Positions 33,213 through 45,500 of a DNA stretch of 64,000 nucleotides are shown one piece after another; position 1 is the first letter of the stretch, and each line of letters opens with the position of its first letter. A model generated the notes under the pieces. That model saw only the letters and a program-made list of their open reading frames with translations, was not told the DNA's origin and ran no database searches. The translations under genes and the position numbers were made by a program. The stretch is from Amphimedon queenslandica (Eukaryota; Porifera; Demospongiae; Haplosclerida; Niphatidae): NCBI RefSeq assembly GCF_000090795.2, contig NW_003546272.1, positions 243,818 through 307,817 on the forward strand, read 5' to 3'.

Positions 33213-36200
33213 AAACATATCATATACATGTACATGTAAGAGGAGCAGTGAGAAAGAGATAAGATGGACAATGAGAGGGAGGGAAAACATTAAGAAAACA
33301 GTTTGAGAAAGATACTGTACCTTCTTTGAGAACAGATCTACATAGTTTAAATTTCTCTTCCTTGGCGACAGCTGGTTGTAGCATGTCCATATTACTGTAG
33401 AAGAGACTCCTGGCGGTTGCCCTCTCCATTGCAGCTGGAGTGGCTGGCTCCCATAACGAGAGATCAACAGCAAATCTGTTATACAGTCTCTGAAGGAATG
33501 CCTGACTGGGTATGTGAACGGAGAGGGAGGGAATGGAGACTGATACAGAGTAGGTTGAGGATGAGAGTAAATGAGACTTAAAGGTAGCCATTTCTTCTTG
33601 AGTTGCAGGGAGAAGGAGCTCATCAGAGGATAAACCATTCTGGGACTAGAAATGATAGAGAAATGAATAATAAAATACATGTAAGAACAGTTTTTTTATA
33701 ATTGATACATACGCATACACTCTTGCCATTCTACAATGAGTATTAATTATCATTATACTATTACTAACAAGTGAGTATAGAGTCACATGATCACTAAACA
33801 GAAAGTTGTTGAAACAATCAGTAGTAGCCAATAAAATTTATGATTCATTAAAATAACTAATGGGACAGGTGTTACTCTGCTATTGACATAGTTACATGTT
33901 TTGGCACGGGAATTGCATGTATATAAAAGTATGACAAAGCAGTTACTCCTACTTCACCACAAAACAAGATGTCTCTTGGTTGCCTACTCTTACTGTGCTT
34001 AGTGACACAATCATTCTCACTGTGTGTCTTTAGAAATGGAAGATGTACCAATCCTTCTCTTATTCTGATGTCTCAGGATGATAGCAGTAATGGCTTTGAT
34101 CTAACAATAAAGGAACTACCCTTAGTGTCTACTAATATCTCAATAACACCTGAATGTACTGCAACAATGGGAATTAAAAAAATATCGTGCAAATTCAATG
34201 AGAGTGACAATTCAATGATGATGGTAAGCCAAGTGATTCATATTCATGTACAAGACTGTATCATTGCCTGTGATTATATAAATACCGGGGGTACACATTA
34301 TAACATGGTAAAATGTAAATATTCTGAAAAATAAAGCTTGAGCCTACCTACAAAACCAATTCCTAAAATACTAGCTAAATATTATTGTACCAACATTTCA
34401 ATTTTCAACAGGTCAGTACTGATGAGACTCTTTCTAGTGCTTTGTACGATATTTCTATTTCCCTTGATGTCTATGATCAAAAATGCTGTGATGTGTCAGC
34501 AAACATGACTCACAATATAACATTGGAAGTTATTGGTAAGATAATGTGGATTATGAAATTAAAGGAGTGTGATAGATATTAGCTTATTTAATGCAGAAAG
34601 TCGTTTCCCTGCATGGGATGTATATATACAGTTTCTAAGTCATTATCTTTTTAGATAACCCACACTTACAGACAGAGACTAATGATCCTCACACCTTACA
34701 TTGTAGTTGGAGTTCTAAAATCCCAAACCTCAATTTTTTGATTGCATTTTTATTAAATGGCAACACAATAGGATACTGTGGGCAATTCACCACTAGTCCT
34801 ATGGAGCATATAAATGATATTACTATTTACTATGACAAAGTTTGTACTATAAGAATTAACAAGCTGACAAGCAAAAACAAAGGTCGCTACTCGTGCTTAC
34901 TAATGATACCGAATCCTGATGACAATGGATACTTAAAGTTTTATTCAGAATCAACAGAGCTTTCACCTAATAAGGAGCATATATACCAAATAGTGCTTGG
35001 AATCATAGGGGCCATTATTTTTGTCGGCATCATATGCCTAATTACATATTGCTGCTATCGCAAGTTCTTTAAGAATGAACGTGAAAGAGATAATGAACAA
35101 GGCGCTGGTGAGCCACTACTACCTGATAGAGAACCAGGCTGACAGTGAGAGACCAGCAAACATTACTTTTATTGTATGCAATAGCTGTATGCTTTATTAT
35201 CAAATAAAATAATATTATCTTTTAAATGGAAAAGGATTTGATACTAGACAAAGTATGATGTACATGTACATGTAAGTATAGCAGGAATATAAAAAAAGAC
35301 TACACAATTTTCTTCAGACACAATCAACTGTCGACCAAAATCAGGACCAAAGAAAAAGTAGGCTTTTACTTCTCACAGACATGTGGCAGCAACACATAAT
35401 TATTTTATTAGCATAGGAAAATTCAATAATAGCATAGGAATATTCAAATATTGCTGATAAAATTCATAGTTCTTAAATAGGGCGTGTCTCACCAGGACAT
35501 AGCAGCAGACACACCTATTTTGACCTAATAAGGATAAGCCAAACAAGATGACTTCTGCAGTCTCTCTTGGTTGCCTACTGTTCCTATACTTGGTGACACA
35601 ATCATTCTCACTGTGTATCACTAGAGATGAAGCAAACACAACATGTACCAATTCTTCTCTTGTACTGGTGTCTCAGAGTCAAGTGAAGGAGAGTAATGAT
35701 GATGGGTTCTTCACTCTAACAATTAGAAACCTGCCCTTTGTTTCTACTGATTGCTCAACAACAAATGCAGAGAAAAAAAGTATCTATACTTAAGGAAGGT
35801 ATACCATTGGAGTATAACTTCACTGACACATACAATACAACATTAATGGTAAGTTAATGTACACGACTACATGTACATGTAAATATCACAATACCAGTAC
35901 TAATTAGTACATTCAATTTCATGTTATTTGTGCAAGCCTTATTATCAATGTAACCAAACATTCATTTCTGAAATCATTATTAATCACTATTATGGCTCAT
36001 CATAGGTAAAAGTTCAGAGTGACATTAAGATTGGGGAGCACATCATTTCTCTATCATATCGTCTTTCTGACCCACAATGTTCTAATGTAGTTGTAGCCTT
36101 TAATAATAAGATAACACTGAAAGTTGTTGGTAAGTATTATCATTAAGTGACATTGTACAATGAACATGTACTGATAAATGCTGTGAATAACTACTCTCTC

Positions 36201-39200
36201 TACACGTATCATTTCAGATGACCCTAAAATAGTGCTAAAGACTAACAACCCTCATATTTTCGACTGCGAATTAAACCCTAACCTTTTTAATGCTGATGGA
36301 TTCATTGAATTTTCATTGAACACAACGTATTAGGATACTGTGGGCAATTCACTAGTCCTGTGGACCACAAGAATGATATTTCCATATATTACGATTCTTC
36401 TGCTGGAGTTTGCTCCTTAAAGATTAACAAGCTGACAAGTAAAAATGAAGGGAGCTACTCATGTTCACTAATGATCCCTTATCCCGATGACAACGGATTC
36501 TTAAAGTTAAACTCAAATTCAGCATCTCTTTCAAGAAGCCAAAATAATGAGTACATATATCAAATAGTCATTGGTGTCATAGCAATTCTAGTTTTGGGTG
36601 GTATTATTATATCATGTCTGATAGTGTACATTAAGAAGAAAATGAAAATGAAAAAAGGCCATGCAGGGGATAAAAAACCATTAATACCTAATGCTGAAAA
36701 TCGTGAAATACAAGAGCCTCAACAGGAAAATAGAGAAGAAGGTGGTGAACCAGAATAAATACTTGTATTTAATAATTTTGGCTGAATAATGAATATACAT
36801 CTACATTGTACATACATGTACATTTACCTCTGTATCTACTACACTTATACATATTTTACATCCCAATATAATTATCCAAGTTAAATATACACATATGTAC
36901 CTTTCCAATGCCAGAGAAATAGTCTTTCTTTTGTGAGAAAGGAGATGGTTTGCTATGAGGAACTTTAACATCAAATTCATCAGAATCAGAATCAGATTGA
37001 GAGAGAGGAGACATGTCAAGTGGTAATTCGTCCAATGGACTCTCATCAAACTGATTAACAGTGACACGAATACTAGGAGAAAGGAGAGAGGGAGGAGGAG
37101 AGAAAGAGAGAGGGAAGGAGAAAAAGAATAAAGATAAGAAAAAGTGCATGTATATGTACATACTACTAGTATTACAAATAAAAGTAACAGACTAACGAAA
37201 AATGAAATACATGTAGGACTTAAACAATGTTTATAAAATGTATTATATTCACAATTTATTAGTGTTGTGGATGCATACCTTGTCATGTTGAGCTCATTAT
37301 CAAAGTTGGTTTCAGTTTTTCCAGTTCCTAAGACAAGAAACAGCTCCTTGTTATCCTCATTTCCATCCAAACTGAAATAAGCTATAGAATTAAGAAAATG
37401 CAGATAAAACACATGTAAATGTACATGTAGCTACAAAGTAAGCACATAAAGTCTAAAGAATTTTGGTCAATTTTAACTTGAAATGACTCACCGTTGAGTG
37501 TTTTGGTGTGTACATTAAATGCTGTTGCTCTTTGTGAGGGTGATACTGAAGTGCAATAGAAGGAGAGGTAAGAGACATCAAGGAACAAGACCTCAGGTCT
37601 TAGAGGAGTCCGGTACCAAGGGGGCCTCACTGTATGACTTAAATCAGCAACTGGAAACCTAAAATAACAATAATAAGCATAATAGTAATAATAATAATAA
37701 TTATTATTATTTAAAAGGAGTGAGAAATGTAATTTTTAAAATAATGACAAATTGCCATAAAAATAATATTCTTTTTTTTCACCTCAGTGAGAGTGATACA
37801 GAGTCAGTCAATACTTTTAATGAGAGTCTCTGCTCCTTGTTAGGGGCGGAGCCTGTTGCCATGGCGTGAGTGAAGAGTGCTTGCGGAGTGAGCTACAAAA
37901 AGAAATAATTACATCATATGAAGCTGGCGTATTTAGAGGCTCAATTAGAATTATATAATTGCAATTGATGCATAAGCCTGAAGAGAAAGTAATTGAAATT
38001 TTATCGAAATAGATTTCTCTCAGTCTCTTTACTGATACAGTATCTTACTCTAATGCATATTGAATCTCATTAACTAGTACATGTATATGTACATGTATAT
38101 GTACATGTACATATGTACTTGTGCGTGTAGGTCTGAGTTTAAAGGTCCTAGTCCAAGACCCTGGTGATGATGATCAGTGGTGTTCTGATTAGGAGGGTGG
38201 AGCAATGGGTGGAGCCTGTCTAATAGTGTGACGTCGACGTAAACATGTACATGTAATAGCTGAGCTTCAATGGTTGTAGTGGTAACTGATGAATCTTTTA
38301 ACTATAAAATAAAGACAGTTATAGCAATAATAATAAAAATTCTATTTCTTTCTCACTTCATTTGATGAGTACATTTTCAGTTTCAAAGCTGGTTTAGCAT
38401 TCTTGCTATCTTCTTTTAACTGAACCAACTGAAAAAAATTAATGAAATGTAGAACATGTAAATGACAAAAATGCATAAATACTAGCAGCATTGTACAATA
38501 CATAAATATTATAACACATACAAGTATAACTGTAATCATTTCAATAGTCATTGACTCACCGGTTGGACTGAGACTGGTTTGATGTCAGGTATACTTGCTT
38601 CGTTGTGATACAAGAACTCCAATATTTCAGATGATGCAATGGACACATCAACATCAACAGTATCACCTACTGTAGCTATACCAACCCTAACTGTTGACAT
38701 CCACATACTAGAGAAAGACAGAGGAGAGAGAATATTAAATTTATTAAATTTACACATTATCACAAAGAAAATGAAGAACAGGGAGAGAGTTCCAATTGTT
38801 AACATACAAGAGATGGTCTGTTGGTAAGACCCTCCCCAGCTGCTCCTGGTACCGCCCCACGTTGTACTTGTTGACTCTTCCATGGAGTATGTCCCAAACA
38901 GACTCAAAGTATTTGACAGGGTCTAGTCCGCCTTCATCAAGGCTCCTGTACTCCTCAGTGGAGAGAGATGAAGGAGGAGAGGCCCCAACGTGAGACTGAG
39001 CACTTAGAAACATTTCAGAGTCTTGCATGAGAAGAGAGCTCTCTCCTCCTTTACCTCGAGAAGATGATGAAGAGTAAGTATGAACTGGGTTAGCCTCCAG
39101 TAGTGCTAAGGTTAAGCCACTAAACACTAGTGTATAGCGACAGAGATCACCCCCACCACCCCCACCTGCTAGTTCCTCTCCCTTTCTCCTGCTCCCTCCT

Positions 39201-41979
39201 CTTCTGTTGTTGAGAGGAGATGACGAAGGAGAGAGTGTCAGAGGAGAGACTCCTGATAATTGCTGTAAACCGACTCCGCCTCCCAGCTGAAACTGATTCA
39301 TTAATGGCTGCCGTGTTTTTATAGTTTGTTGATTAAAGGCTCTCCCTCCTCCTCCTCCTCCAAATGGCCCAGCTCCTCTTGTAGTCCTGATAGTGCTCTC
39401 CTGCTCCTCAGAGTTCAAATCAAACGAGTAAAATACTTCATCATTGGCGGCCGGTGATTCCTTATTGCAGCTGCTCATGTGATCCCAGGGATCCAATTGC
39501 TGTCTCTCTCTCTCGGCTTGTTTCAGCTTCCTCTGTGTCTCCATGTGTTCGGCTAGCTGTGTCTCTATAGTCCTCATTGCCTGTTGGGGGATTGGTCTGT
39601 TGAAACCAGTGGCAAGGGGGCCTTCCTTCATTCCTCTTGTCCCTCTCTTTGCTTCATAGTCAGTGGATGGTATTGACTGTTTAACTAGTGAGAGATAGAA
39701 AGGGAGGGAGAACAAAAGAGATGAAAAGTAAAATAGATTAATGAGCTCATTTCATCAGCAATAGATGCATTATGCATACTATAAATACCTTTATCAGATA
39801 TATCAGTGACCAAGTCAATGAGTTGGTGTAATTGCTTAGGATACAATAAAACATGAACTGCTCCAATGTTTGCTTCAATGTCAAGTTTAGGCTCACCCTC
39901 TCCTCCTCCTCCTCCTCCTCCTCCTTCCTCTTCCGGTATTTGTCTCATTCGTATGGTTACATTAACATCACCGGCAGCAGAAGCCACAGGAGTGCCACCA
40001 TTAGTATATATGGAGGGAGGATTAGCTTCATCAAAGAGTGAGTCTAGTAGTGAGAAATACATGTACATTGCATTGAGTAGTATTTTAATTGTACAGCACA
40101 TACAATTCAACTACATTAAAGTATTACATTATTTACTGGATCATAGCACTAATACACAATATGTGTACACGAACCAGCAGCCAAACCAAATGTACACAAA
40201 CACTCAGCAGCTCCCATGCATACACACATACAAATAACTTATTTATTATAATAATATAGATTCATATAATGTACATGTACATGTACAATGATTTGTATAT
40301 CAGCAAATACAGTTAATGCATGTGTACATGTTCGTGTACATATCTTTATCCCATCCCTTCTCCCTCTCATTCATCCTCCTCTATCATTACCTGACATGCC
40401 CCTAGTATCCTTACTCGTTAGCTCAACTTGAAGGTCTGATAGTTGGAATATCTTTTTGGCGTACTCTTTCTGCTCGGGTAAGGCGACATCAGGTGAGTCT
40501 CTTTCATCAGGTTCATCAGGTTCCATCTTAGCTACCTCATCAAAAAACTCAATCCTAAATAAAAAAGACATTATCTTATTGAACTCATATTCCTAAACAG
40601 CTAAAGTGTGTACTAGGGGATTGTATTAATAATATACTTTAAACACTGCAGTGTGTGTGTGTGTGAGCGTTCATTACCTGCTTATCTTTATATTGAGTCC
40701 ATTCCACTTGTCCTTAGATTGGTGACATATACTGACTGTTGTGTCAAGCAACTTAATCTGAACCTTCAGTAACACTACATGTACAGTATATGCAATAAAT
40801 AAACATAAATAGATAAATATACATGTACATATATATTACAGTGTGGGAGTATACATGAAAAACAAATGAAATTTAAGAGATGTCCATGTACATGTACTGA
40901 TAATAAGAGAAAATGGGAGAGAGTACTCTTTATTTTTCAAACCTGTTTCAATTGCTTTTGCAAGAGCATCCATACCCTCAAACCCACTCCCTCCTCCAAC
41001 TTCATCTTTTCTATCATCATCATCCTCTTCCAATGGACTCTTCAAAACTTCCTCAGCAAGCTGCTGACTAAAATGAGAGAGAGAGAGAGAAATGTACTGT
41101 TATTCAAATAATTTAACTAAAGCATACCTTGTGCTTGTACTGAAAAACAAAGAGTCGGTCATCGAGGCCACTATAAAATAATAAAAAATTATTCTCCAAC
41201 TTCCACAAATGACAATTTCTCCTCTCATCCGTTCCTTCACTAACCTTGATTCCCGTGATGAACACTGGATGGTGTTATGGTGATGCATAATCCAGACACC
41301 TCCACAGTACAGCTCTCTCTCATGAGAGCAGACCAAGGTATTGATACACAGACCCGCCCGATATAACCAGACACAACACGAACAGGTGCACTTATCTCAT
41401 CCAATACTTCATTGACCGCCTTTTATTAAAAAACAATGACACAATAGTTAATACAATAGTAATATATGTACATATAATTACATATGGAAAGCTGCATGGA
41501 TAGTCTGAGTTATTTACAGTACATAGTAAACATGGTCAAAGAATTGCATTTTTACTTTATCCATTACAACAATTAAATGAATACATAAGTTAAGGATGTG
41601 TACATGGTATAGGAGAGCTAATCAGAGGTAAGAGGAACAGATAATTATACATGTCAAAATAAACCATGCAGCCTTGCAAGTAAACATTAGCATCAAGTTA
41701 TGCAGAAAATGAATCGCTCATTAATGAATGACAAAAGAAGGAAATTTGGCAGTACACAACACACACACTAATAACAATACCAAAAAAGAGTTTCATACAT
41801 GCATACATGTACATGTACATGTAGATACGAAATAGCCACAATGGCAATCAATAACTACTATAATACATTTGTACATCTGAGATACTGTAGATGATTCATA
41901 ATTAAATAAAAAAGCAATTAAAGTTGCATATGTAATACTAATTAAGACTTTAATTTTATCAATCAGATTATAAAGGCAC

Positions 41980-42021
<42 letters not shown>

Positions 42022-42321
42022 GAAATACATGTACATGTACGCCTACAATTAAGTTAATCTTAGTTAGAAGACCCTCTTGTATGGTTTAAGGTTTAGTAAG
42101 ATTTTTTGGAGGTGTATATAAGGACCAACCCTCCCCTATAAATCCCTCCTCACCTCCACATTGAGTGGTACGTTACTGAGAGAGCCTGTGCCATTGTACA
42201 AGTCAATGCTGAGGTCATTTAGGCTGATCTTCCCGCCTAGATACTGGCCCAAGTAATGATGCAGGAGGTAGCGACAGGCACGTCTCTTTAGAAATTCGGG
42301 TATGAAGAAAGGCCAGGGCAT
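24713..42321 (-). CDS. ATG2: Autophagy lipid-transfer protein ATG2
   Basis: A large gene of at least 30 short exons. Exon 1 (42154-42321) gives the ATG2 N-terminus: MPWPFFIPEFLKRRACRYLL, LGGKISLNDLSIDLYNGTGSL. Further exons read include 41245-41419 (APVRVVSGYIGRVCVSIPW), 41128-41170, 40943-41067 (FEGMDALAKAIET), about 40678-40775, 40394-40556, 39789-40045 (KLDIEANIGAVHVLLYPKQL), 38809-39686, 38560-38707, about 37492-37659, about 36901-37072, about 33320-33645 (FLQRLYNRFAVDLSLWEP), about 26930-27078 (VDLFWLPVQQYQEDGRIV, GLQRGTYSFANSS), 26317-26493 and 24713-24940 (IFRPIIFASEATRHVLGGAK, stop). These match animal ATG2A/B from end to end. ATG2 is a rod-shaped bridge that moves lipid from the ER to the phagophore with WIPI and ATG9. 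Its intron 33646-36900 hosts two opposite-strand immunoglobulin-like genes. Exact borders of many middle exons were not resolved. Confidence 0.9.
24942..27200. repeat. Purine-rich (GA)n microsatellites in ATG2 introns
   Basis: Runs of GAGAGAGA and GGGAGAAAG at about 24942-25080, 25955-26065 (a 14 bp GGTAGAGGGAGAAA unit) and 27080-27200. On the ATG2 strand they form pyrimidine tracts, some directly upstream of exon acceptors. The remainder of the 24941-26316 intron shows no gene. Confidence 0.8.
29100..30078. repeat. Tandem about 175 bp satellite-like repeat in an ATG2 intron
   Basis: Five head-to-tail units. TGGCTCCGAAATCACTTCCA starts at 29235, 29411, 29586, 29761 and 29936, so the period is 175-176 bp. 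The last three are nearly identical. Each unit shares 'gatacatattgatg', 'gtttgagctgattc' and 'ctgtactatagcccatgg' words with the dispersed palindromic family, so it is a related subfamily. Confidence 0.93.
30643..30858. mobile_element. 216 bp MITE, second member, TA target site
   Basis: The left end CCTTAGAGTGACTTTTAATT and the right end (reverse strand) CCTTAAGGTTACTTTTAAAT form inverted repeats of about 30 bp, both running into GCGGGTACTA. TA flanks both sides. The interior is rich in TTGCGATT words. Length and target site equal those of the element at 22230. It lies in an ATG2 intron. Confidence 0.88.
33176..33208. repeat. (GA)n microsatellite
   Basis: About 16 perfect GA dinucleotides in an ATG2 intron, forming (CT)n on the gene strand just upstream of the exon at about 33038-33168. 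Confidence 0.9.
33922..33928 (+). promoter_or_regulatory. TATA box of nested immunoglobulin-like gene 1
   Basis: TATAAAA lies 40 bp before the ATG at 33969, inside the ATG2 intron. It suggests that the nested gene has its own promoter with a very short 5' UTR. Confidence 0.5.
33969..35142 (+). CDS. Immunoglobulin-like type I membrane protein nested in ATG2 intron
   Basis: Exons 33969-34223, 34412-34535 and 34655-35142 give 288 residues. The signal peptide is MSLGCLLLLCLVTQSFSLC. The extracellular part has many Cys and N-glycosylation sequons. Its membrane-proximal half shows an Ig-like pattern: HTLHCSW near the first Cys, then ITIYYD, IRINKLTSKNKGRYSCLLM, which is the classic D/G-x-Y-x-C of the F strand. 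A transmembrane helix (QIVLGIIGAIIFVGIICLIT) and a short charged tail (EPLLPDREPG) follow. It lies wholly inside an ATG2 intron on the opposite strand and has a diverged tandem sister at 35548-36758. Ligand and role are unknown; receptor-like surface proteins of this shape are often lineage-specific. Confidence 0.8.
35548..36758 (+). pseudogene. Second immunoglobulin-like gene, frame broken twice
   Basis: A tandem duplicate of the gene at 33969, with the same exon order: about 35548-35848, 36006-36129 and 36219-36758. Signal peptide, Ig signature (INKLTSKNEGSYSCSLM), membrane helix (YQIVIGVIAILVLGGIII) and charged tail are all recognisable. The first exon loses frame at a run of seven A (about 35772-35778), which brings a TAA at 35791-35793. 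In the last exon a small indel near 36328-36333 creates an in-frame TAG just before the block that aligns with GYCGQF of the sister. Two independent breaks suggest a recent pseudogene. Assembly errors, especially in the A run, remain possible. Confidence 0.65.
41982..42021. repeat. (TAA)n microsatellite
   Basis: About 13 perfect ATA/TAA trinucleotides in the first ATG2 intron. ACATGTACATGTAC follows directly. Confidence 0.9.
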
Positions 42322-42598
42322 AATGAGAAGGAAAAGAGGAAAAACTACACTTTATGGATTATGCAAGACACAGACATTGTGTATGTATGCAAGATAAGCC
42401 CGCCCATCAGACACGCCTTTTATTAACCTAGTACACACCTACCTACTCCACCCACGTTTAGATTTCGCGGGGTTTTGCTTCTGCGCATGCGTCTAAAACC
42501 AATTTGGCGCGCAGGGGCGACAAAAGGCATCAACTTAACAACTTCAACTTCAAGCATAATTATATTCTTCTACTAGCTCTTCACTCCTCAGTAATAAA
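42322..42598. promoter_or_regulatory. Divergent ATG2/UHRF1 promoter with NRF1-, CCAAT- and E2F-like sites
   Basis: 277 bp separate the two start codons. The most GC-rich part holds TGCGCATGCGT (42482-42492, NRF1-like), CCAAT (42499-42503) and TTTGGCGC (42503-42510, E2F-like) in a row, then GCGCAGGGGCG. No TATA box is seen. In vertebrates UHRF1 is an S-phase E2F target, so the E2F-like site is plausible for the UHRF1 side. The sites are matches by eye to known consensus words. Confidence 0.55.
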
Positions 42599-45500
42599 AT
42601 GTGGATACAAGTTCGTAGCATGGATGGACGCAAGTGCGTCCGATTGGACGACCTGAGCAAACTGACCAAGATTGAAGCTCTTCGTGAGAGGCTAGTAGAT
42701 CATTTTGATGCGGAGGCAGAAAGACAGAGACTGTTTTACAGGGGGAAGCAAGTGAGGGACCATGTGTTTAAAACTAATAAAACATGACCAAAACAAACAT
42801 TACTTTTCAGTCATCCATACAATGTTTATAAAACCTTTTTTCGGGTGAATCTTTGTCATTGTTTGGGGTAATTAGTGATGTTTTGGGAACTCGGCTTTGT
42901 GTCAAAATGGCGGCGGGTCATAAAACAATGATTTCATTGGCTGTGTACAGTATGTACATGCAAAATAGCTGATCTGGGTGCATGTTTGTTATTAATTAAG
43001 CCGCATCACCCAAAACCTGGTGGCTAGCTTTGTCATTCTTGTTTCCCTTTCAATAATATAGCACAATCATTAATGTAGAATAATGATAATAATAGTTTAC
43101 TAAAAGGGGTTTGTTTTGATATTACTTACTCTATAGTGTATAGTTATGGTTTGGGGATTGGTTTTGCCAGATGCACTATTTGATGCTTTGATATAATAAG
43201 GTTTATTTGACCCTATGGCTATTATCATGTTGGTTTAAGATATGGTTTTGTTTAAAGAAAGGTGGGGAAGAGGTGTTTCTGCTTTTTTAGTAATAATTGC
43301 TTGATGGAAATAGCCATCATATTCACATGGAATTTACTATTGTAAACTGCTTGTCTCTCTTCATCTCTTTATTGGCTTCTGAGGTCAGCAGTACATTTAA
43401 GTCTTCACATACTGGCAGTATTATTGCAGACCAGCCAATAGACATTTACGTACAATACATGTAATTATCCATGTACATGTATTAACACTGTATGTGACCA
43501 CTTCAAATTGTTGATTTTGTATTCATATATATCTTTCTCTTTCTTAATTTCCTTTTCAATATCTCCTCTATAGTTAGTTGATGGTCAGTCGTTATTCGAT
43601 TATGATGTTGGTCTTAATGACATCATTCAGATATACATATCCCCACCCCAAACTAAGACTGAGACCACACCCACTGACCAGCCGACCAACGGAGCAGACT
43701 CCCCCAATGATGATGCTATGGAAACTGTAAGTAGATATGGAGGGAAGTGAGTTTGATTATTTTTTATGAAAAATGCATTTCGTTATATGAAAGTTGACTA
43801 TTTATGTATTAGTTTTGTGTGTCTTTCTTAAAACTTGGCAATGCATTTTAGACTTTTAGTTCCTATATTTATAGCTAGAAAATTTGTTGTAGTAAAGTTT
43901 TGGCAAGTTTCAAATACTCTAGCTATACAGTTATGATTTAAAATGCCCAAACTAAAGATACTGCGTTTGTCTTCTAGCAGGCATAAATGCATTATGTTTT
44001 ATTTGTAGGACAGTGGTGTGTGTGGCAGTGGGAGTGATCCTGAGGAGAACTGTATCGATGATGATACGACTTTATATAAAGTGAGATATAGGGGGAGAGA
44101 GAGGAGAGAAGTGGTCATTTGGAGGAAAAGAGATTAAGGAGAAGGTAGGAGGAATTATCTCTTTTAATTACAGGTTGGTGAGAAAATTGATGCCAAAGAT
44201 TTGCGCATGGGAGCATGGTTTGAGGGTGTGGTTGTCAAAATAACAAGGACTAATAGAACGTCGTCGTCAAGCGAAGATGCATCTGATGATATACAGTATC
44301 ATGTCAAATATGATGAGTAAGTAGTCAAGTCAAGCATTTATTATGTTTTTATTTATTGACTTTATTGTGTTGCGATGATATAATTATTTATGCGTTTCCG
44401 TGCACAAGAACTTTGCGTTTGCGTTCATTAATGATTGTGTATAAGTAGGAGCACGTATAGCATCTTGTTTAAGTGGTAGTTTGGTTTAACTATTATTTGT
44501 TAGTGGTGTTTTAGACCAGCAGCGTATGGACTCCTGGTAGATAAGGTTTAATGTTAATGGTGGTGTTTTAAATTATTTTTTTATAATTTTGTGCATGGTT
44601 TTACTTGTAATAACTAGTCAATGAATACTCTTGTGCATCACATGACATAGTGGTAAGATCACAGGGCATTTAAGTTTGGGAAGCATGTTTTCTGAATGTA
44701 TATCTCTTGACTTCTAAACTTTCAAGTGTATCAATGGAGGAGCAGTTAAGAGAAGTCAAGGTGTCAGTAAATGGTGTTGAGTTACATTGTAACATAAAGG
44801 GAAATGGACCAAACCCTCTTTTATGTATCCCTGGATCATCAGCACCAAGTCATTGGGCATTTTCTTCACAATTTGAGTATTTTGGTAGAAGTGGTAGTGA
44901 GTATACAGTAATAGCTTTTGATCCAAGAGGATATGGACACTCTAAACTAGTGCCAAGGACCTACTCAATTGCACCAGAACATCATACAAAGATTGATGCA
45001 AGAGATGCACACCAAGTAATGAAGTCATTTGGATATGACAAGTACTTTGTTCTTGGTTGGTGTGATGGAGGTCTCTCTGCTATTTATCTTGCTGCCCTCT
45101 TTCCTGATGCTGTTAAAGGAGTTGTTTTATGGGGATCCAGAGTGCGTTATACTGAATATGAGGTAGAAATAGCAGAAGGGGATGTTAATGAATTTAAATA
45201 TTTACCAATAGTTCTTCCAGTGTATGGCAGTCCAAGTGCTCTTCAGACCGTATGGGACGAGGGCAATGATTGCGTGCGTGCTATGTATGAACATTTAAAG
45301 GATAAGAATGGTGAACTTTGCACTGAAGAAATGAAGCAAGTGAGCTGTCCAACACTAGTCCTTCATGGTGCTAGGGATAAAGTGGCTACCTTGTCTCAAG
45401 CTCAGCTAATCAAAGAGACTATTCCTAATAGTAAACTGATTGTGTTTGATCAAGGAGCTCATTATTTGCACAGCACATTATCAGAAGACTTCAACCTTAC

